Source of the DNA: an uncultured Bacteroidales bacterium | Lineage (GTDB): Bacteria > Bacteroidota > Bacteroidia > Bacteroidales > UBA932 | Length of the DNA: 33,074 nt | Direction: 5' to 3' | Assembly (NCBI GenBank): GCA_944326335.1 | Contig: CALVDM010000026.1 | Span: forward strand, 1-33,074 | Shown: one piece after another, positions 1 to 8,237 of the stretch | How the letters are laid out: each line of letters starts with the position of its first letter | Position numbering within the stretch: position 1 is the first letter of the stretch | Position numbers and translations under genes: made by a program | The notes under the pieces: model-generated | Told to the model about the DNA's origin: nothing | The model's input: the letters and a program-made list of their open reading frames with translations, nothing else | The model's database searches: none

Positions 1-2
1 TG

Positions 3-74
3 TACTCGGCCGGAGAATCGAACTCCGATTGCAAGATTGAGAATCTTGAGTACTAACCGTTATACGAGCCGAGC
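3..74 (-). tRNA. tRNA-Glu (anticodon CTC)
   Basis: Read on the minus strand, a full cloverleaf folds. The acceptor arm GCTCGGC (74-68) pairs with GCCGAGT (10-4), with one G-U pair at the first position. The D arm is GTAT/GTAC. The anticodon stem CAAGA/TCTTG encloses the loop TTCTCAA, which gives anticodon CTC and reads GAG. The T arm is CGGAG/CTCCG with loop TTCGATT. The discriminator base is A at position 3 and is followed by CA, so the 3' CCA is not encoded and must be added by CCA transferase. The gene is transcribed leftward towards the window edge from the promoter at 96-127; other tRNAs could follow outside the window. Confidence 0.95.
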
Positions 75-95
75 GTGTTTTCTCATTTGGGACTG

Positions 96-127
96 CAAAA
101 ATATGGCAATAATTTCATATTTGCAAA
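96..127 (-). promoter_or_regulatory. Consensus Bacteroides promoter of the tRNA-Glu gene
   Basis: On the minus strand a -33 box TTTG (127-124) is followed after exactly 20 bases by the -7 box TATTTTTG (103-96). Both match the Bacteroidales housekeeping consensus TTTG-N19/20-TAnnTTTG. Transcription would start about 15 bases before the mature 5' end of the tRNA at 74, which is what a short-leader tRNA transcript needs. Confidence 0.8.
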
Positions 128-151
128 TTTATTTTGCTGCAATGCCTGGGA

Positions 152-520
152 TTATTTCAGGAACACGAAGAAAACGGCAAGGACGAGCAGGAAGAAGGCG
201 ACGAAATGGTTCCACTGAAGGGCCTGGTTCCTGAAGAGCAGGGTCACAATCACCGAAAACACTGTCAGGGAAATCACTTCCTGGATGACTTTGAGCTGTA
301 TGAGATTGAAAGGCCCGCCGTTTTCCACGAAACCTATCCTGTTTGCCGGGACCTGTGCGCAATATTCGAAAAACGCGATCCCCCACGAGAAGAGTATCAC
401 GAGAATGAGAGGCCAGCCGTCGGTGACCTTCATTTCCTGCAGCTTCAGGTGTCCGTACCAGGCAAGGGTCATGAACACGTTCGACGTTACCAGCAGCAGT
501 ACAGTGTATAGAGCTTTCAT
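152..520 (-). CDS. DMT family small membrane protein (DUF486)
   Basis: This 122-residue, very hydrophobic protein has about four predicted membrane helices, at roughly residues 4-22, 36-55, 76-97 and 102-121. It resembles the DUF486/COG3169 family, small proteins of the drug/metabolite transporter superfamily. The recognisable part is the N-terminal stretch MKALYTVLLLVTSN and the central run from FFEYCAQVPANRIG to QLKVIQEVI. The length is normal for the family, whose members are half-size DMT units that probably dimerise. No substrate is known. The gene starts at the ATG at 520 and is divergent from glmM, with a -7 box at 544-551. It stands alone; the next leftward gene is the tRNA with its own promoter. 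Confidence 0.85.
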   Translation of the reverse strand: MKALYTVLLLVTSNVFMTLAWYGHLKLQEMKVTDGWPLILVILFSWGIAFFEYCAQVPANRIGFVENGGPFNLIQLKVIQEVISLTVFSVIVTLLFRNQALQWNHFVAFFLLVLAVFFVFLK

Positions 521-543
521 TTCACCTCATTTCAAAACAGCTG

Positions 544-551
544 CAAATGTA
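544..551 (-). promoter_or_regulatory. -7 box upstream of the DUF486 gene
   Basis: The minus strand reads TACATTTG (551-544), a full match to TAnnTTTG, 24 bases before the ATG of the DUF486 gene. I see no good TTTG 19-21 bases further upstream, so only half of the promoter is supported. It lies back to back with the glmM promoter at 561-592. Confidence 0.5.
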
Positions 552-560
552 AGAAACTGT

Positions 561-592
561 TTTGGAAAATGAGTGCATTTTCGCTACATTTG
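561..592 (+). promoter_or_regulatory. Consensus promoter of the glmM-NamZ pair
   Basis: TTTG at 561-564 is followed after 20 bases by TACATTTG at 585-592, a full match to the Bacteroidales consensus. Transcription would start near 600 and leave a leader of about 45 bases before the ATG at 645. This also argues against the in-frame GTG at 573, which lies inside the promoter. Confidence 0.8.
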
Positions 593-644
593 TGAGGATA
601 TGCCTTTGGGCGACAACTACGGAAAACACCAAAACATAATCACT

Positions 645-2060
645 ATGACACTGATAAAATCCATTTCCGGGATACGCGGGACAATCGGCGGGACTCCCGG
701 CGAAGCTCTGACCCCGGTCGACATCGTAAAATTCACATACGCATACTGCGTGAAACTCAGGGAGCGCAGACCGAAACCTGCCGGAGAGCGTTACCGCGTG
801 GTGGTAGGCAAGGATGCAAGGATTTCCGGAGCGATGGTTGAGCAGCTTGTATGCGGCACACTGATGGCATGCGGTGTGGACGTGATAAAGGCAGGGTTCG
901 CTTCCACCCCTACCACGGAAATGGCTGTAATATTCGAAAAGGCCGACGGCGGCATAATACTCACGGCATCACATAATCCTAAGCAGTGGAACGCCCTGAA
1001 ACTCCTGAACGAGAAGGGGGAATTCCTGAACGCGGAGGAAGGCGCGGCTATTCTCGAGTGTGCAGAAAAGGAAGATTTCGACTTCGCCGATGTCAGCACT
1101 CTCGGAACAGTCGTGGAAAAGGATTTCACGGATGCCCACATAGATGCTGTGCTCGCTCTCGAGGCCGTGGACACTGAGGCAGTGCGCAAGGCCGGGTTCA
1201 AGGTGGCTCTCGATGCCGTCAATTCCGTAGGAGGGATTATCATGCCGAGACTCTTCGAAAGACTCGGTGTGGAATGCATCAAGGTGAACTGCGAGCCTAC
1301 GGGGGATTTCGCCCATAATCCGGAACCGCTTCCGGCAAACCTCACGGAGCTGTGCGAGACTGTGGTAAGGGAAAAGGCGGACCTTGGCGTCTCCGTGGAC
1401 CCGGATGTGGACAGGCTTGCGCTCATCTGCGAAGACGGGAAGCCGTTCGGCGAGGAATATACCCTCGTGAGCGTGGCGGACTATCTGCTCTCCCGTGAGA
1501 AAGGCAGCGGGAAGACGCTTGCCACCTCGTCCAACCTCTCGTCATCCAGAGCGTTGAGAGATGTCACGGAAAGCTACGGCGGCAAATACTACGCAGCTGC
1601 GGTAGGCGAAGTGAACGTCACCACAAAGATGAAGGAATGCGGAGCACTCATAGGGGGCGAAGGCAACGGAGGCGTAATCTACCCTGCACTCCACTACGGC
1701 AGGGATGCCATCGTGGGTGCCGCACTCTTCCTCACCAATCTGGCATACAGGAAGATGAAGGTCTCGGAACTCCAGAAGACATATCCGCAGTACCACATCA
1801 CCAAGAACCGTATAGAATTGTCGGACAAGTCCTTGATTGACAAGATTCTTTCCGAGATGAAGAAGATATACGCGTCTGAGGACATCAATGACATCGACGG
1901 GGTGAAGATATCGTTCGAGGACAGGAAGGAATGGGTGCATCTGCGCAAGTCCAACACCGAACCTATAATCAGGATCTATGCAGAATCGGCCACTCCGGAA
2001 TCTGCCGAAAAACTTGCGTCCGAGATAAAGGCGATAGCTGAAAAAATCATCAAGGGCTGA
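645..2060 (+). CDS. glmM: Phosphoglucosamine mutase
   Basis: This 471-residue enzyme of the alpha-D-phosphohexomutase family should convert glucosamine-6-phosphate to glucosamine-1-phosphate, a cytoplasmic step towards UDP-GlcNAc, peptidoglycan and LPS. All four signature sites are present: the phosphoserine loop TASHNP (Ser109), the metal loop DPDVDR (Asp252, Asp254, Asp256), the sugar loop GGEGNGG (337-343) and the phosphate-binding loop RKSNTEP (434-440). The ATG at 645 is chosen over an in-frame GTG at 573 because the latter lies within the promoter and would add 24 residues that do not belong to the family fold. The stop codon overlaps the start of the next gene (TGATG). A phosphomannomutase or phosphoglucomutase specificity cannot be fully excluded from sequence alone. 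Confidence 0.92.
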   Translation: MTLIKSISGIRGTIGGTPGEALTPVDIVKFTYAYCVKLRERRPKPAGERYRVVVGKDARISGAMVEQLVCGTLMACGVDVIKAGFASTPTTEMAVIFEKADGGIILTASHNPKQWNALKLLNEKGEFLNAEEGAAILECAEKEDFDFADVSTLGTVVEKDFTDAHIDAVLALEAVDTEAVRKAGFKVALDAVNSVGGIIMPRLFERLGVECIKVNCEPTGDFAHNPEPLPANLTELCETVVREKADLGVSVDPDVDRLALICEDGKPFGEEYTLVSVADYLLSREKGSGKTLATSSNLSSSRALRDVTESYGGKYYAAAVGEVNVTTKMKECGALIGGEGNGGVIYPALHYGRDAIVGAALFLTNLAYRKMKVSELQKTYPQYHITKNRIELSDKSLIDKILSEMKKIYASEDINDIDGVKISFEDRKEWVHLRKSNTEPIIRIYAESATPESAEKLASEIKAIAEKIIKG

Positions 2061-3124
2061 TGTTCTCGTTCAGGACGACACGGCTGGAGGACCAGCTGGA
2101 CAAGGCTCTGACGGACGGCAAGGTCGGATGTTTCTGCACGCAGAATTCATGGGACACGGAAAAGGGCCGTTACATGCCGGACATATTCCGGGAAAGAGGC
2201 AACCTCGAGGTTGTCTTCTCTCCCGGAGATTCGGAACTGTCGTGTGAGACAATGCGGATAGAAGCCGATGCCGGGAGGCTGCGCGGGCTCAATGCCGTGG
2301 TAGTGGAGATACAGGATGTCGGTGCGCGCTATTTCGGCTACACGAAAGACGTGTTCAGACTCATGCGGACGCTGTCGGAAATGGACGAAGCCCCGGCCCT
2401 GTATATCGTGGACCACATAAACCCGGCCGGAAGGGTCGTCGAAGGCACGATGCCTGCGTCCGGAGCAGGTGACGGCACGCCGAAAATCGCCCACAGGCAC
2501 GGGCTCACACTTGGGGAGCTCGCCAACCTGTACTACTGCGAGACAGGAGCGAAATTTCCGCTGCACGTAATCTCCGCCCAGGCCACGGATTCCAACAGGC
2601 AGCTACTTCCGTGGACAATAGCTCCTGCACCCGACATAACTGGTCTGTTCACATGCGAGATGTACAGCGGAGGCTGTCTGTGGAACGGGACAAGCATCAC
2701 TCCAGGGACAGGTACCGCAAGGCCGTATGAGTATTTCGGGGCCCCGTTCATCAGGCATGACACGGGAAGCATCCCGCCTTCAGCACCACAGGTGATGATG
2801 AGGCCGTGCACCTTCACCCCGGCATTCGGGAAATATGCCGGGGAAGTCTGCCGCGGCTACCAGATAATTCTGGAACCAGGGGCTGAATACCACTCCCTGA
2901 TGCACACCCTGCAGATGATGAGGTTCTTCAAGGACAGGTACTCCGCCTTCGAGCTGGCGCCTGACTTCAGCGGCATGCTGGCCGATGATGTGCTTCTGTC
3001 ATACATCGAAGGAGAGACAGAATGGGAAACGGCGCGCGAGCATATCAAGGTGGAGGAACAGAAATGGATAAGGAAAGCGAAGAAATTCCTCCTGTACGAA
3101 AGCCAGCCATACAGGATAAAATGA
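2060..3124 (+). CDS. DUF1343 / NamZ-like exo-beta-N-acetylmuramidase family protein
   Basis: This 354-residue protein matches the DUF1343 family, founded by the exo-N-acetylmuramidase NamZ that cuts terminal MurNAc from peptidoglycan fragments. Family landmarks are EIQDVGARYFGY (from residue 83), HGLTLGELA (147-155) and the block GTSITPGTGTARPYEYFGAP (about 210-229). Two things are odd. Where most members carry an F-x-PEHG motif, this one reads FSPGDSEL (53-60), so a conserved Glu-His pair is absent. There is also no signal peptide, although many Bacteroidota members are exported. The ATG overlaps the glmM stop by one base, so translation is probably coupled. The pairing suggests a link between amino-sugar recycling and UDP-GlcNAc synthesis, but catalytic activity is uncertain. 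Confidence 0.85.
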   Translation: MFSFRTTRLEDQLDKALTDGKVGCFCTQNSWDTEKGRYMPDIFRERGNLEVVFSPGDSELSCETMRIEADAGRLRGLNAVVVEIQDVGARYFGYTKDVFRLMRTLSEMDEAPALYIVDHINPAGRVVEGTMPASGAGDGTPKIAHRHGLTLGELANLYYCETGAKFPLHVISAQATDSNRQLLPWTIAPAPDITGLFTCEMYSGGCLWNGTSITPGTGTARPYEYFGAPFIRHDTGSIPPSAPQVMMRPCTFTPAFGKYAGEVCRGYQIILEPGAEYHSLMHTLQMMRFFKDRYSAFELAPDFSGMLADDVLLSYIEGETEWETAREHIKVEEQKWIRKAKKFLLYESQPYRIK

Positions 3125-3156
3125 TGACGTAAATTCAGCGGTGCACCGGTAAAATA

Positions 3157-3187
3157 TTTGAAAAAAGAAAAAATAGTGCTACCTTTG
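3157..3187 (+). promoter_or_regulatory. Consensus promoter of rpmE2
   Basis: TTTG at 3157-3160 is followed after 19 bases by TACCTTTG at 3180-3187, a full match to the Bacteroidales consensus. The start site would be near 3195, leaving a leader of about 30 bases before the ATG at 3224. Confidence 0.8.
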
Positions 3188-3223
3188 CGCGCTGTTCGAG
3201 TTAAACAATAAATTTTTATAGCA

Positions 3224-3472
3224 ATGAAAAAAGGTGTTCATCCCGAAAACTACCGTCTTGTAGCTTTCAAGGATATGTCCAACGACGTTGTGTTCATCAC
3301 CCGTTCATGCGCAAACACCAAGGAGACCATAGAGGTTGACGGTGTTGAGTATCCGGTGGTGAAAGTCGAGATTTCAGACTCGTCTCACCCGTTCTACACC
3401 GGTAAGATGAAACTTGTGGATACGGCCGGCCGTGTGGACAAATTCTATCAGAGATACAAGAAGAACAAATAG
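3224..3472 (+). CDS. rpmE2: Type B 50S ribosomal protein L31
   Basis: This 82-residue basic protein begins [17 protein letters not shown] and ends in the short lysine-rich tail YQRYKKNK, as in type B L31 proteins. It has only one cysteine, in RSCANTKE, and lacks the zinc-binding CxxC of the A type. That is the normal zinc-independent form and the usual one in Bacteroidales. It binds the central protuberance of the large subunit and helps bridge it to the small subunit. It is a one-gene unit with its own promoter at 3157-3187 and a terminator at 3522-3553. Confidence 0.97.
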   Translation: MKKGVHPENYRLVAFKDMSNDVVFITRSCANTKETIEVDGVEYPVVKVEISDSSHPFYTGKMKLVDTAGRVDKFYQRYKKNK

Positions 3473-3521
3473 GGACTTGTCCCGGAATGCCGGGGCGGTT
3501 TTCAGGAATAGTTTTCGAAGA

Positions 3522-3553
3522 AAAAAACCGGGCGGGAGACCGTCCGGTTTTTA
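3522..3553. terminator. Bidirectional intrinsic terminator between rpmE2 and the protease operon
   Basis: The arm ACCGGGCGG (3527-3535) pairs with CCGTCCGGT (3540-3548) around the loop GAGA, with one G-U pair. It is flanked by an A-run on the left and a T-run on the right, so it has a U-tract on both strands. It can end rpmE2 from the left and the eleven-gene leftward operon from the right, whose last stop codon is at 3576. Confidence 0.85.
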
Positions 3554-3575
3554 TTGTTTCAAGATGCTTCGGCAA

Positions 3576-4682
3576 TCAGAAAGTAGCCGTGCCCGAGAAG
3601 GTGAGGTGGTGCGTGCCGTCTGCCGTTTCAAGAAGGGCATCTACGGTAAAGGAGCCGCCGCCATTGTTGGTCAGGCTGACAGTACCGCCGTTGAACTTTG
3701 TGATTGTCCCGCCTACCGTCAAATATGAATCAAACTCATAGCCACCGTCCGAGCCCCAGTAGCCTGCAGCTGTGCATTCGCCTGAATAAGCATACTCTCC
3801 TGTCGGGATAGCTTCTGCAGAACCGGCATCATCTGCCACGATCATGTAGATTGTTATCGAACCTTCATCATTCCCGAATGTCAGATTAGCCGTATTCGGC
3901 ATAAAAGGAGGGAATCCAGGCATGAATTCAATTGACATCGATGTGGCAGCGAACTCAACGGCATCCGAACCGGAAGTCGCACCCTCCTGTGATATCGCTA
4001 TCGGAAGTTCAGCAAGCACCTCGTCACCGGACTTGTACTGCAGCTGTATGATGGCGGAACGAGGGTCGCTGCCGGTATTCGCTGCAACCGTGAATTTGAC
4101 TGTAAGAGGGAGTTCCGTCGTTATCTCCATGTCCGTAATCCAGTCGGTCCCGGCAGGCTCCAGTACGTATGAAAGCGCAGCGCCGTCCACCGGATAGTCA
4201 ATCGAATAATAGAAAGTGGTATTTCCTCCTTTGGCATCGAATTCGGTTTTTCCTCCAATAGTGGAAATCACCGGATCAGGGGCAGGGACGGCCGGCTGTT
4301 CCACGGTGATTTCATCGGAAACAGTCTCGGAGCCGTTGTACGTGTAGACAACGGTCACCTTGGCATTTCTGTCCTCTCCGGAATCGTTTGCATCGGCTGA
4401 GAAGGTGACGGTGCCGTCGGCAGCCGAGAAATCGCCGAGCCATTTAGCATTTTCCGCAGATGCTGAAACGGTTCCGCCCTCCACGGCATTTTCAATCGTG
4501 TATGAGATTTTGCATGCGTCATCTCCGGCAGCCGGAATCTGCATGTTGTCGTCCGTAGTGATGGTGAGGACAGGAGCCCCAGGAGTCTCCGTCTGCGGGT
4601 CCTCCGTTTCACAGCTCACGAGGCAGAGGCCTGCGGATGCCGTGAGACATGCAAAGGCATAGGTTAAAACATTCTTTTTCAT
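3576..4682 (-). CDS. BACON-domain lipoprotein with a recurrent C-terminal module
   Basis: This 368-residue protein has a lipoprotein signal ending LVSC, so Cys24 is the lipidated residue; it is followed by ETEDP, an acidic stretch that favours surface display. Two BACON-like beta domains follow, at about 36-130 and 135-235. Each has an aromatic residue (WLGDF, WITDM), then a strand with an arginine (EDRNAKV, DPRSAII) and a closing VEQP or ISQEG. Residues 241-368 form a separate module with the motif IPTGEY at 292-297 and a C-terminal strand LTFSGTATF. BACON domains are Ig-like binding or spacer domains common in Bacteroidota surface proteins. This is the last gene of the operon, 30 bases after the previous one. 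No enzymatic residues are seen; a substrate-binding role is inference. Confidence 0.85.
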   Translation of the reverse strand: MKKNVLTYAFACLTASAGLCLVSCETEDPQTETPGAPVLTITTDDNMQIPAAGDDACKISYTIENAVEGGTVSASAENAKWLGDFSAADGTVTFSADANDSGEDRNAKVTVVYTYNGSETVSDEITVEQPAVPAPDPVISTIGGKTEFDAKGGNTTFYYSIDYPVDGAALSYVLEPAGTDWITDMEITTELPLTVKFTVAANTGSDPRSAIIQLQYKSGDEVLAELPIAISQEGATSGSDAVEFAATSMSIEFMPGFPPFMPNTANLTFGNDEGSITIYMIVADDAGSAEAIPTGEYAYSGECTAAGYWGSDGGYEFDSYLTVGGTITKFNGGTVSLTNNGGGSFTVDALLETADGTHHLTFSGTATF

Positions 4683-4712
4683 TTTAAACAGATTTTAAGG
4701 TTTGACATGTGT

Positions 4713-6164
4713 TCATTCGAAAGTGACCGGACCTGTATAGGTAACGGTATATACGTTCCCGGCGGCATCAGTGAGGGACCCTGTGAAAGTGCAGCTGCCC
4801 CCTTCCCCGGACACGGTGAGGGTGCCTCCGGTAAAATCGATCTGGGTGGTCTCGTCATATTCCGAGCCTCCCATGGTGTAGTAATCATGCGTTATCAGGG
4901 CCGCAAAACTGAAGGTTCCGGCGGAATAGGCTCCGCCGTCAAGGACATATTCTCCGGCAGGGATTGTATTCTCTGCTGCAGACGGGTCTATGAATATGTC
5001 GAACACGTATTCGACAGTCTTCTTTTCAGCGTCGAAGAAGGTGAGTGTGTACTCCCGGCCGTATTCATCCTCAAATTCATACCTTGCGGTGCAGAAGGAA
5101 GCATTGAAGTCATTTTCCATCGGCCCTCCGCCATTCCGGCCGGCCTGCTCTATCGTGATGTCATCCGAGACCGTATTGCCCCTTCCGTACGTATAGGTCA
5201 CGGTAAGGACTGCCGAGCGTGCGTCCGTGCCAGGATTGTCCTCGATTTGAAGCTGGATGTATGCACCTTCGCCGCTCCCGGGTGTCGAATAGCCCACATC
5301 CGAAGCTGTGACCCAGTCCGGCTCGGCGCCGTCCATGTCCTTGAGGGAATAGGACACCCTGCCGTCTGTACCCCTTGCTGAAAGGGTATAGTAGACGAGC
5401 TGCTCCTGCACACCGGATTCCGATTCTGCATCTGCAGTGATTTTCTCTTCGGAAATCGTTATGGACGGAGTCGGAGCCTCCTGCACGACAGTGAAACTGT
5501 CATATACGCTTCCGCCTTCGAAGGAATAGGTGACTGTGACCACGGCTTCGCGTGAAGCGTCCGTGTCGTTCCCGGACACCGAGAAAAATATGGAATTGCC
5601 CTCCTTGAAGGAGTTTTCTTCGTCAATCATGACCCAGAACTTGTCGCAGGAAGCAGCAAGTGTGCCGCCGTCTACCGGATTGGATATCTCATAGCGGAGC
5701 TCGTTGTCTCCCGAGTACGAAGCCGGAACCTCGAACTCATCCGCATCCGCCCCTTCCACGGACACAATCCTCAGCACCGGTGCATTCTCAACGGAGGGCT
5801 GCACGACAGTTATCCGGTCCGATGCGTCCTGGCATGTGATGGTGATGTCCGCCCTTCTCTCCTGTCCGGAGAAATTGGCCTGTGCGGTGAAGGTGACGGT
5901 TCCAGGTGTCTCGGTGTCGAAATCCTTCACCCAGGATATGCCTGAAGGGACAGATGCCGACACCGGTCCGGAAACGCCCTCACCGAGAATGTACTCTACC
6001 GTATATGAACCGCCGTCAGCGGCGACAGCCATGTTGTCCTCTGTGGTGATGGTGAGCCCTGCGGAGTCCTGCTCCTGGATGTCATCACCTTTACAGCCGG
6101 ACATGATTGCTCCTGCAAATGCAGCTGCAATCACAAGTGAAATAAGGCTTGATTTCTTTTCCAT
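4713..6164 (-). CDS. Three-BACON-domain lipoprotein with a recurrent C-terminal module
   Basis: The start is the ATG at 6164, giving 483 residues and a standard signal MEKKSSLISL...IMSGC with lipidated Cys24. The open frame continues upstream to a TTG at 6236, but that would bury the signal peptide and overlap the upstream gene. Three BACON-like domains span about 33-125, 128-225 and 227-340. Each carries a tryptophan or phenylalanine-tryptophan (WVKDF, FWVMI, WVTAS), an arginine-containing strand (QERRADI, ASREAVV, DARSAVL) and a closing VVQ or IEQ. Residues 353-483 form the C-terminal module shared with the downstream gene, with IPAGEY at 401-406 and the end VTYTGPVTFE. It is probably a paralogue of the downstream gene with one more BACON unit. 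The role is likely ligand binding or spacing at the cell surface. Confidence 0.85.
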   Translation of the reverse strand: MEKKSSLISLVIAAAFAGAIMSGCKGDDIQEQDSAGLTITTEDNMAVAADGGSYTVEYILGEGVSGPVSASVPSGISWVKDFDTETPGTVTFTAQANFSGQERRADITITCQDASDRITVVQPSVENAPVLRIVSVEGADADEFEVPASYSGDNELRYEISNPVDGGTLAASCDKFWVMIDEENSFKEGNSIFFSVSGNDTDASREAVVTVTYSFEGGSVYDSFTVVQEAPTPSITISEEKITADAESESGVQEQLVYYTLSARGTDGRVSYSLKDMDGAEPDWVTASDVGYSTPGSGEGAYIQLQIEDNPGTDARSAVLTVTYTYGRGNTVSDDITIEQAGRNGGGPMENDFNASFCTARYEFEDEYGREYTLTFFDAEKKTVEYVFDIFIDPSAAENTIPAGEYVLDGGAYSAGTFSFAALITHDYYTMGGSEYDETTQIDFTGGTLTVSGEGGSCTFTGSLTDAAGNVYTVTYTGPVTFE

Positions 6165-6195
6165 GATATTATGCAGTTTTGTTTTGAATACGATA

Positions 6196-8232
6196 TTACA
6201 GCCAGCCGCCGTTTCCGCTGACGTTTTCACGCGCAATCACCGAAATCTCCCTGACTACAGGCATTCCGGAAGGAGAATCTATGGATTCTTCAGAACTGCC
6301 GCCGGAAAGATGGCGGACCGAAAGTTTTGCGGAGCCCGTCCTGAGCGGAGTCAGGGAAAGCACTCCGTCCGAGACCACGGGCTCGTCCCTGAGTCCCAAC
6401 GCCTGCCTGTCGGTCTCTGAAATGCTCACCGTACAGTCTTTCAGCCATGCTGCATTCCCGCCGAGGTATTGTCCGAGATTTATTTCAGACGTCTTTCCGA
6501 CAGGGACAGTCACATACGGGGTCCCTTCGATATTCATCAGGAACCTCCATGCATCTGCCACCCCGGTGCCCATGTTTCCCCTGTAGCGGGCAAGGGTGAG
6601 CGGACCTATGGTGCCTGTCTGGATATTGGTCATCGTGGTCTTCGTGCCTTCGAGATAGCCGTCGATGCCGTCCACGGAAGACAGGAGCATTGAGATGAAT
6701 TCCTCCCGGGTGAAATGCCTCCCGGTCTGCAGGGCGTATGAAAGGCCGAGTGCAGCTATGCCCGAGACATGCGGACAAGCCATGGATGTCCCCTGCATGT
6801 AGCCGTATTCCGCAGCCGTCTCACCGAGATAATTGTCACCTGAATATAACGGGAAAGACTCCGTAGGCATAGTGGACAGGATGCATGAGGCGTCCTTGTC
6901 CTGGCCTCCTGTGTATCTCTCTCCTCCCGGTGCGGAAATGTCGCATCCCGGACCGTAGTTAGTGTAGAATGCAGGAAGGTTGTCGCAGGCTATCCCGCTC
7001 ACGGACACACATCCCCTGTATGCGCCCGGGTAGTTCGCCATCGGATACATGTCGTTTCCCGAGGCGAATATGGCGATGCCTCCATCCACGGCCTTACAGT
7101 TGCTCCTGGAGATGAAATAGTCTATGGCATCAGCCTCCACCCCGCTCTCCCCGTCGCTGAGGAAGGCGGAATCGCTGGTGTATGTCCCTGCCGCGAAGCC
7201 GAACGAGCAGGAAAGCACGGAAGCTCCATTAGCTGCCGCATAGATTATGGCATCAGCGCAGGTCAGGGCATCTCCTCCGTCATTCCCGTCGAAGACCTGG
7301 CAGGTCATGATTCTGACACCGTCACCGGCACCTGTACCTCCGGCCACACCGCAGACTCCCCTGCCGTTGTTGTTGACGGCAGCTATTGTCCCGGCTATGT
7401 GGGTGGCGTGCCCCGAATCTCCCCTTTTCTTCCAGGTGATATTCCCGGCCTGCGACTTGTCAGCGACAAAATTGCATCCGTAATAGTCATCGACATATCC
7501 GTTCCGGTCGTCATCGATGCCGTTCCCGGGTATCTCATCCATATTCGTCCACATGTTCTGGCTGAGGTCAGGATGGCTGTATTCTATGCCTTCATCCACC
7601 ACCGCGACAATCACGCGCGGGTCTCCGCCTGAAATGCGCCACGCATCCGTGACGTTGATGTCCGCGCCGGCACGGATAGTCTGGGCTATCTGGATGCTGC
7701 CTATGTTACGGTAGTTCCACTGCGAATTGAGATACCGGTCGTTGAAGTAACCGGAAGCGGCAGCCCTGCTCCGTGACGTATATTGCGGCATGAGGTCACT
7801 CGCGACAGGCCATGACCGGCAGTCGGAGGATTTGACAAGCCTGGAGTTGAACTGCACCTTGGCTATGCCGCCGACGGACGCGAGCTTCACGGCCGCCGAC
7901 TCGAGGTCCGTATCCTTTGGGAAAGTCACCGAGTACCAGCATGCAAGCCTGCCGGAGCCCTCGCCGGAAGACACGGACGGGAATGCCCTGCCGGCAGACA
8001 AGGCACCTGTCTCATCCATGGCGGAGCGGAAATCTCCGGACACGAGTATATCTTCATCCTCGGAATAGAAAAGCAGAATCCCGGGCACTGAAGACACAGG
8101 CGTGTTCACGATTTTGTCTGCCGCATTCTCTCCGGCGCCGCATCCCGGACCGGACTCCTGCAAGCTGTCCGTACAGGATGCCGCGATGATGGATGCAGCA
8201 GACAAGATGAATATTTTCAGACCTGAAGACAT
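6196..8232 (-). CDS. S8 (subtilisin) family peptidase lipoprotein, copy A
   Basis: This 678-residue surface protease has a lipobox at IAASC (Cys20). A propeptide-like region spans about 38-135 and is followed by a subtilisin domain at about 185-560. The catalytic residues are Asp213 in AVVDEG, His275 in SGHATHIAG, Ser483 in GTSMACPHVSG and the oxyanion Asn393 in ASGND. The usual HGTH is HATH here, an uncommon Gly to Ala change beside the catalytic His. A C-terminal beta domain ends in NVSGNGGWL, nearly identical to copy B at 14088-16112. I see no type IX secretion sorting domain; anchoring is by the lipid. It starts 5 bases after the upstream gene ends. It probably cleaves proteins at the surface for the SusCD importer of the same operon. 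Confidence 0.93.
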   Translation of the reverse strand: MSSGLKIFILSAASIIAASCTDSLQESGPGCGAGENAADKIVNTPVSSVPGILLFYSEDEDILVSGDFRSAMDETGALSAGRAFPSVSSGEGSGRLACWYSVTFPKDTDLESAAVKLASVGGIAKVQFNSRLVKSSDCRSWPVASDLMPQYTSRSRAAASGYFNDRYLNSQWNYRNIGSIQIAQTIRAGADINVTDAWRISGGDPRVIVAVVDEGIEYSHPDLSQNMWTNMDEIPGNGIDDDRNGYVDDYYGCNFVADKSQAGNITWKKRGDSGHATHIAGTIAAVNNNGRGVCGVAGGTGAGDGVRIMTCQVFDGNDGGDALTCADAIIYAAANGASVLSCSFGFAAGTYTSDSAFLSDGESGVEADAIDYFISRSNCKAVDGGIAIFASGNDMYPMANYPGAYRGCVSVSGIACDNLPAFYTNYGPGCDISAPGGERYTGGQDKDASCILSTMPTESFPLYSGDNYLGETAAEYGYMQGTSMACPHVSGIAALGLSYALQTGRHFTREEFISMLLSSVDGIDGYLEGTKTTMTNIQTGTIGPLTLARYRGNMGTGVADAWRFLMNIEGTPYVTVPVGKTSEINLGQYLGGNAAWLKDCTVSISETDRQALGLRDEPVVSDGVLSLTPLRTGSAKLSVRHLSGGSSEESIDSPSGMPVVREISVIARENVSGNGGWL

Positions 8233-8237
8233 ACCTG

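Noticed and set aside
573-644. N-terminal extension of GlmM from a GTG at 573
   Set aside because: The GTG lies between the -33 and -7 boxes of the promoter, before the likely transcription start; the 24 extra residues do not fit the family.
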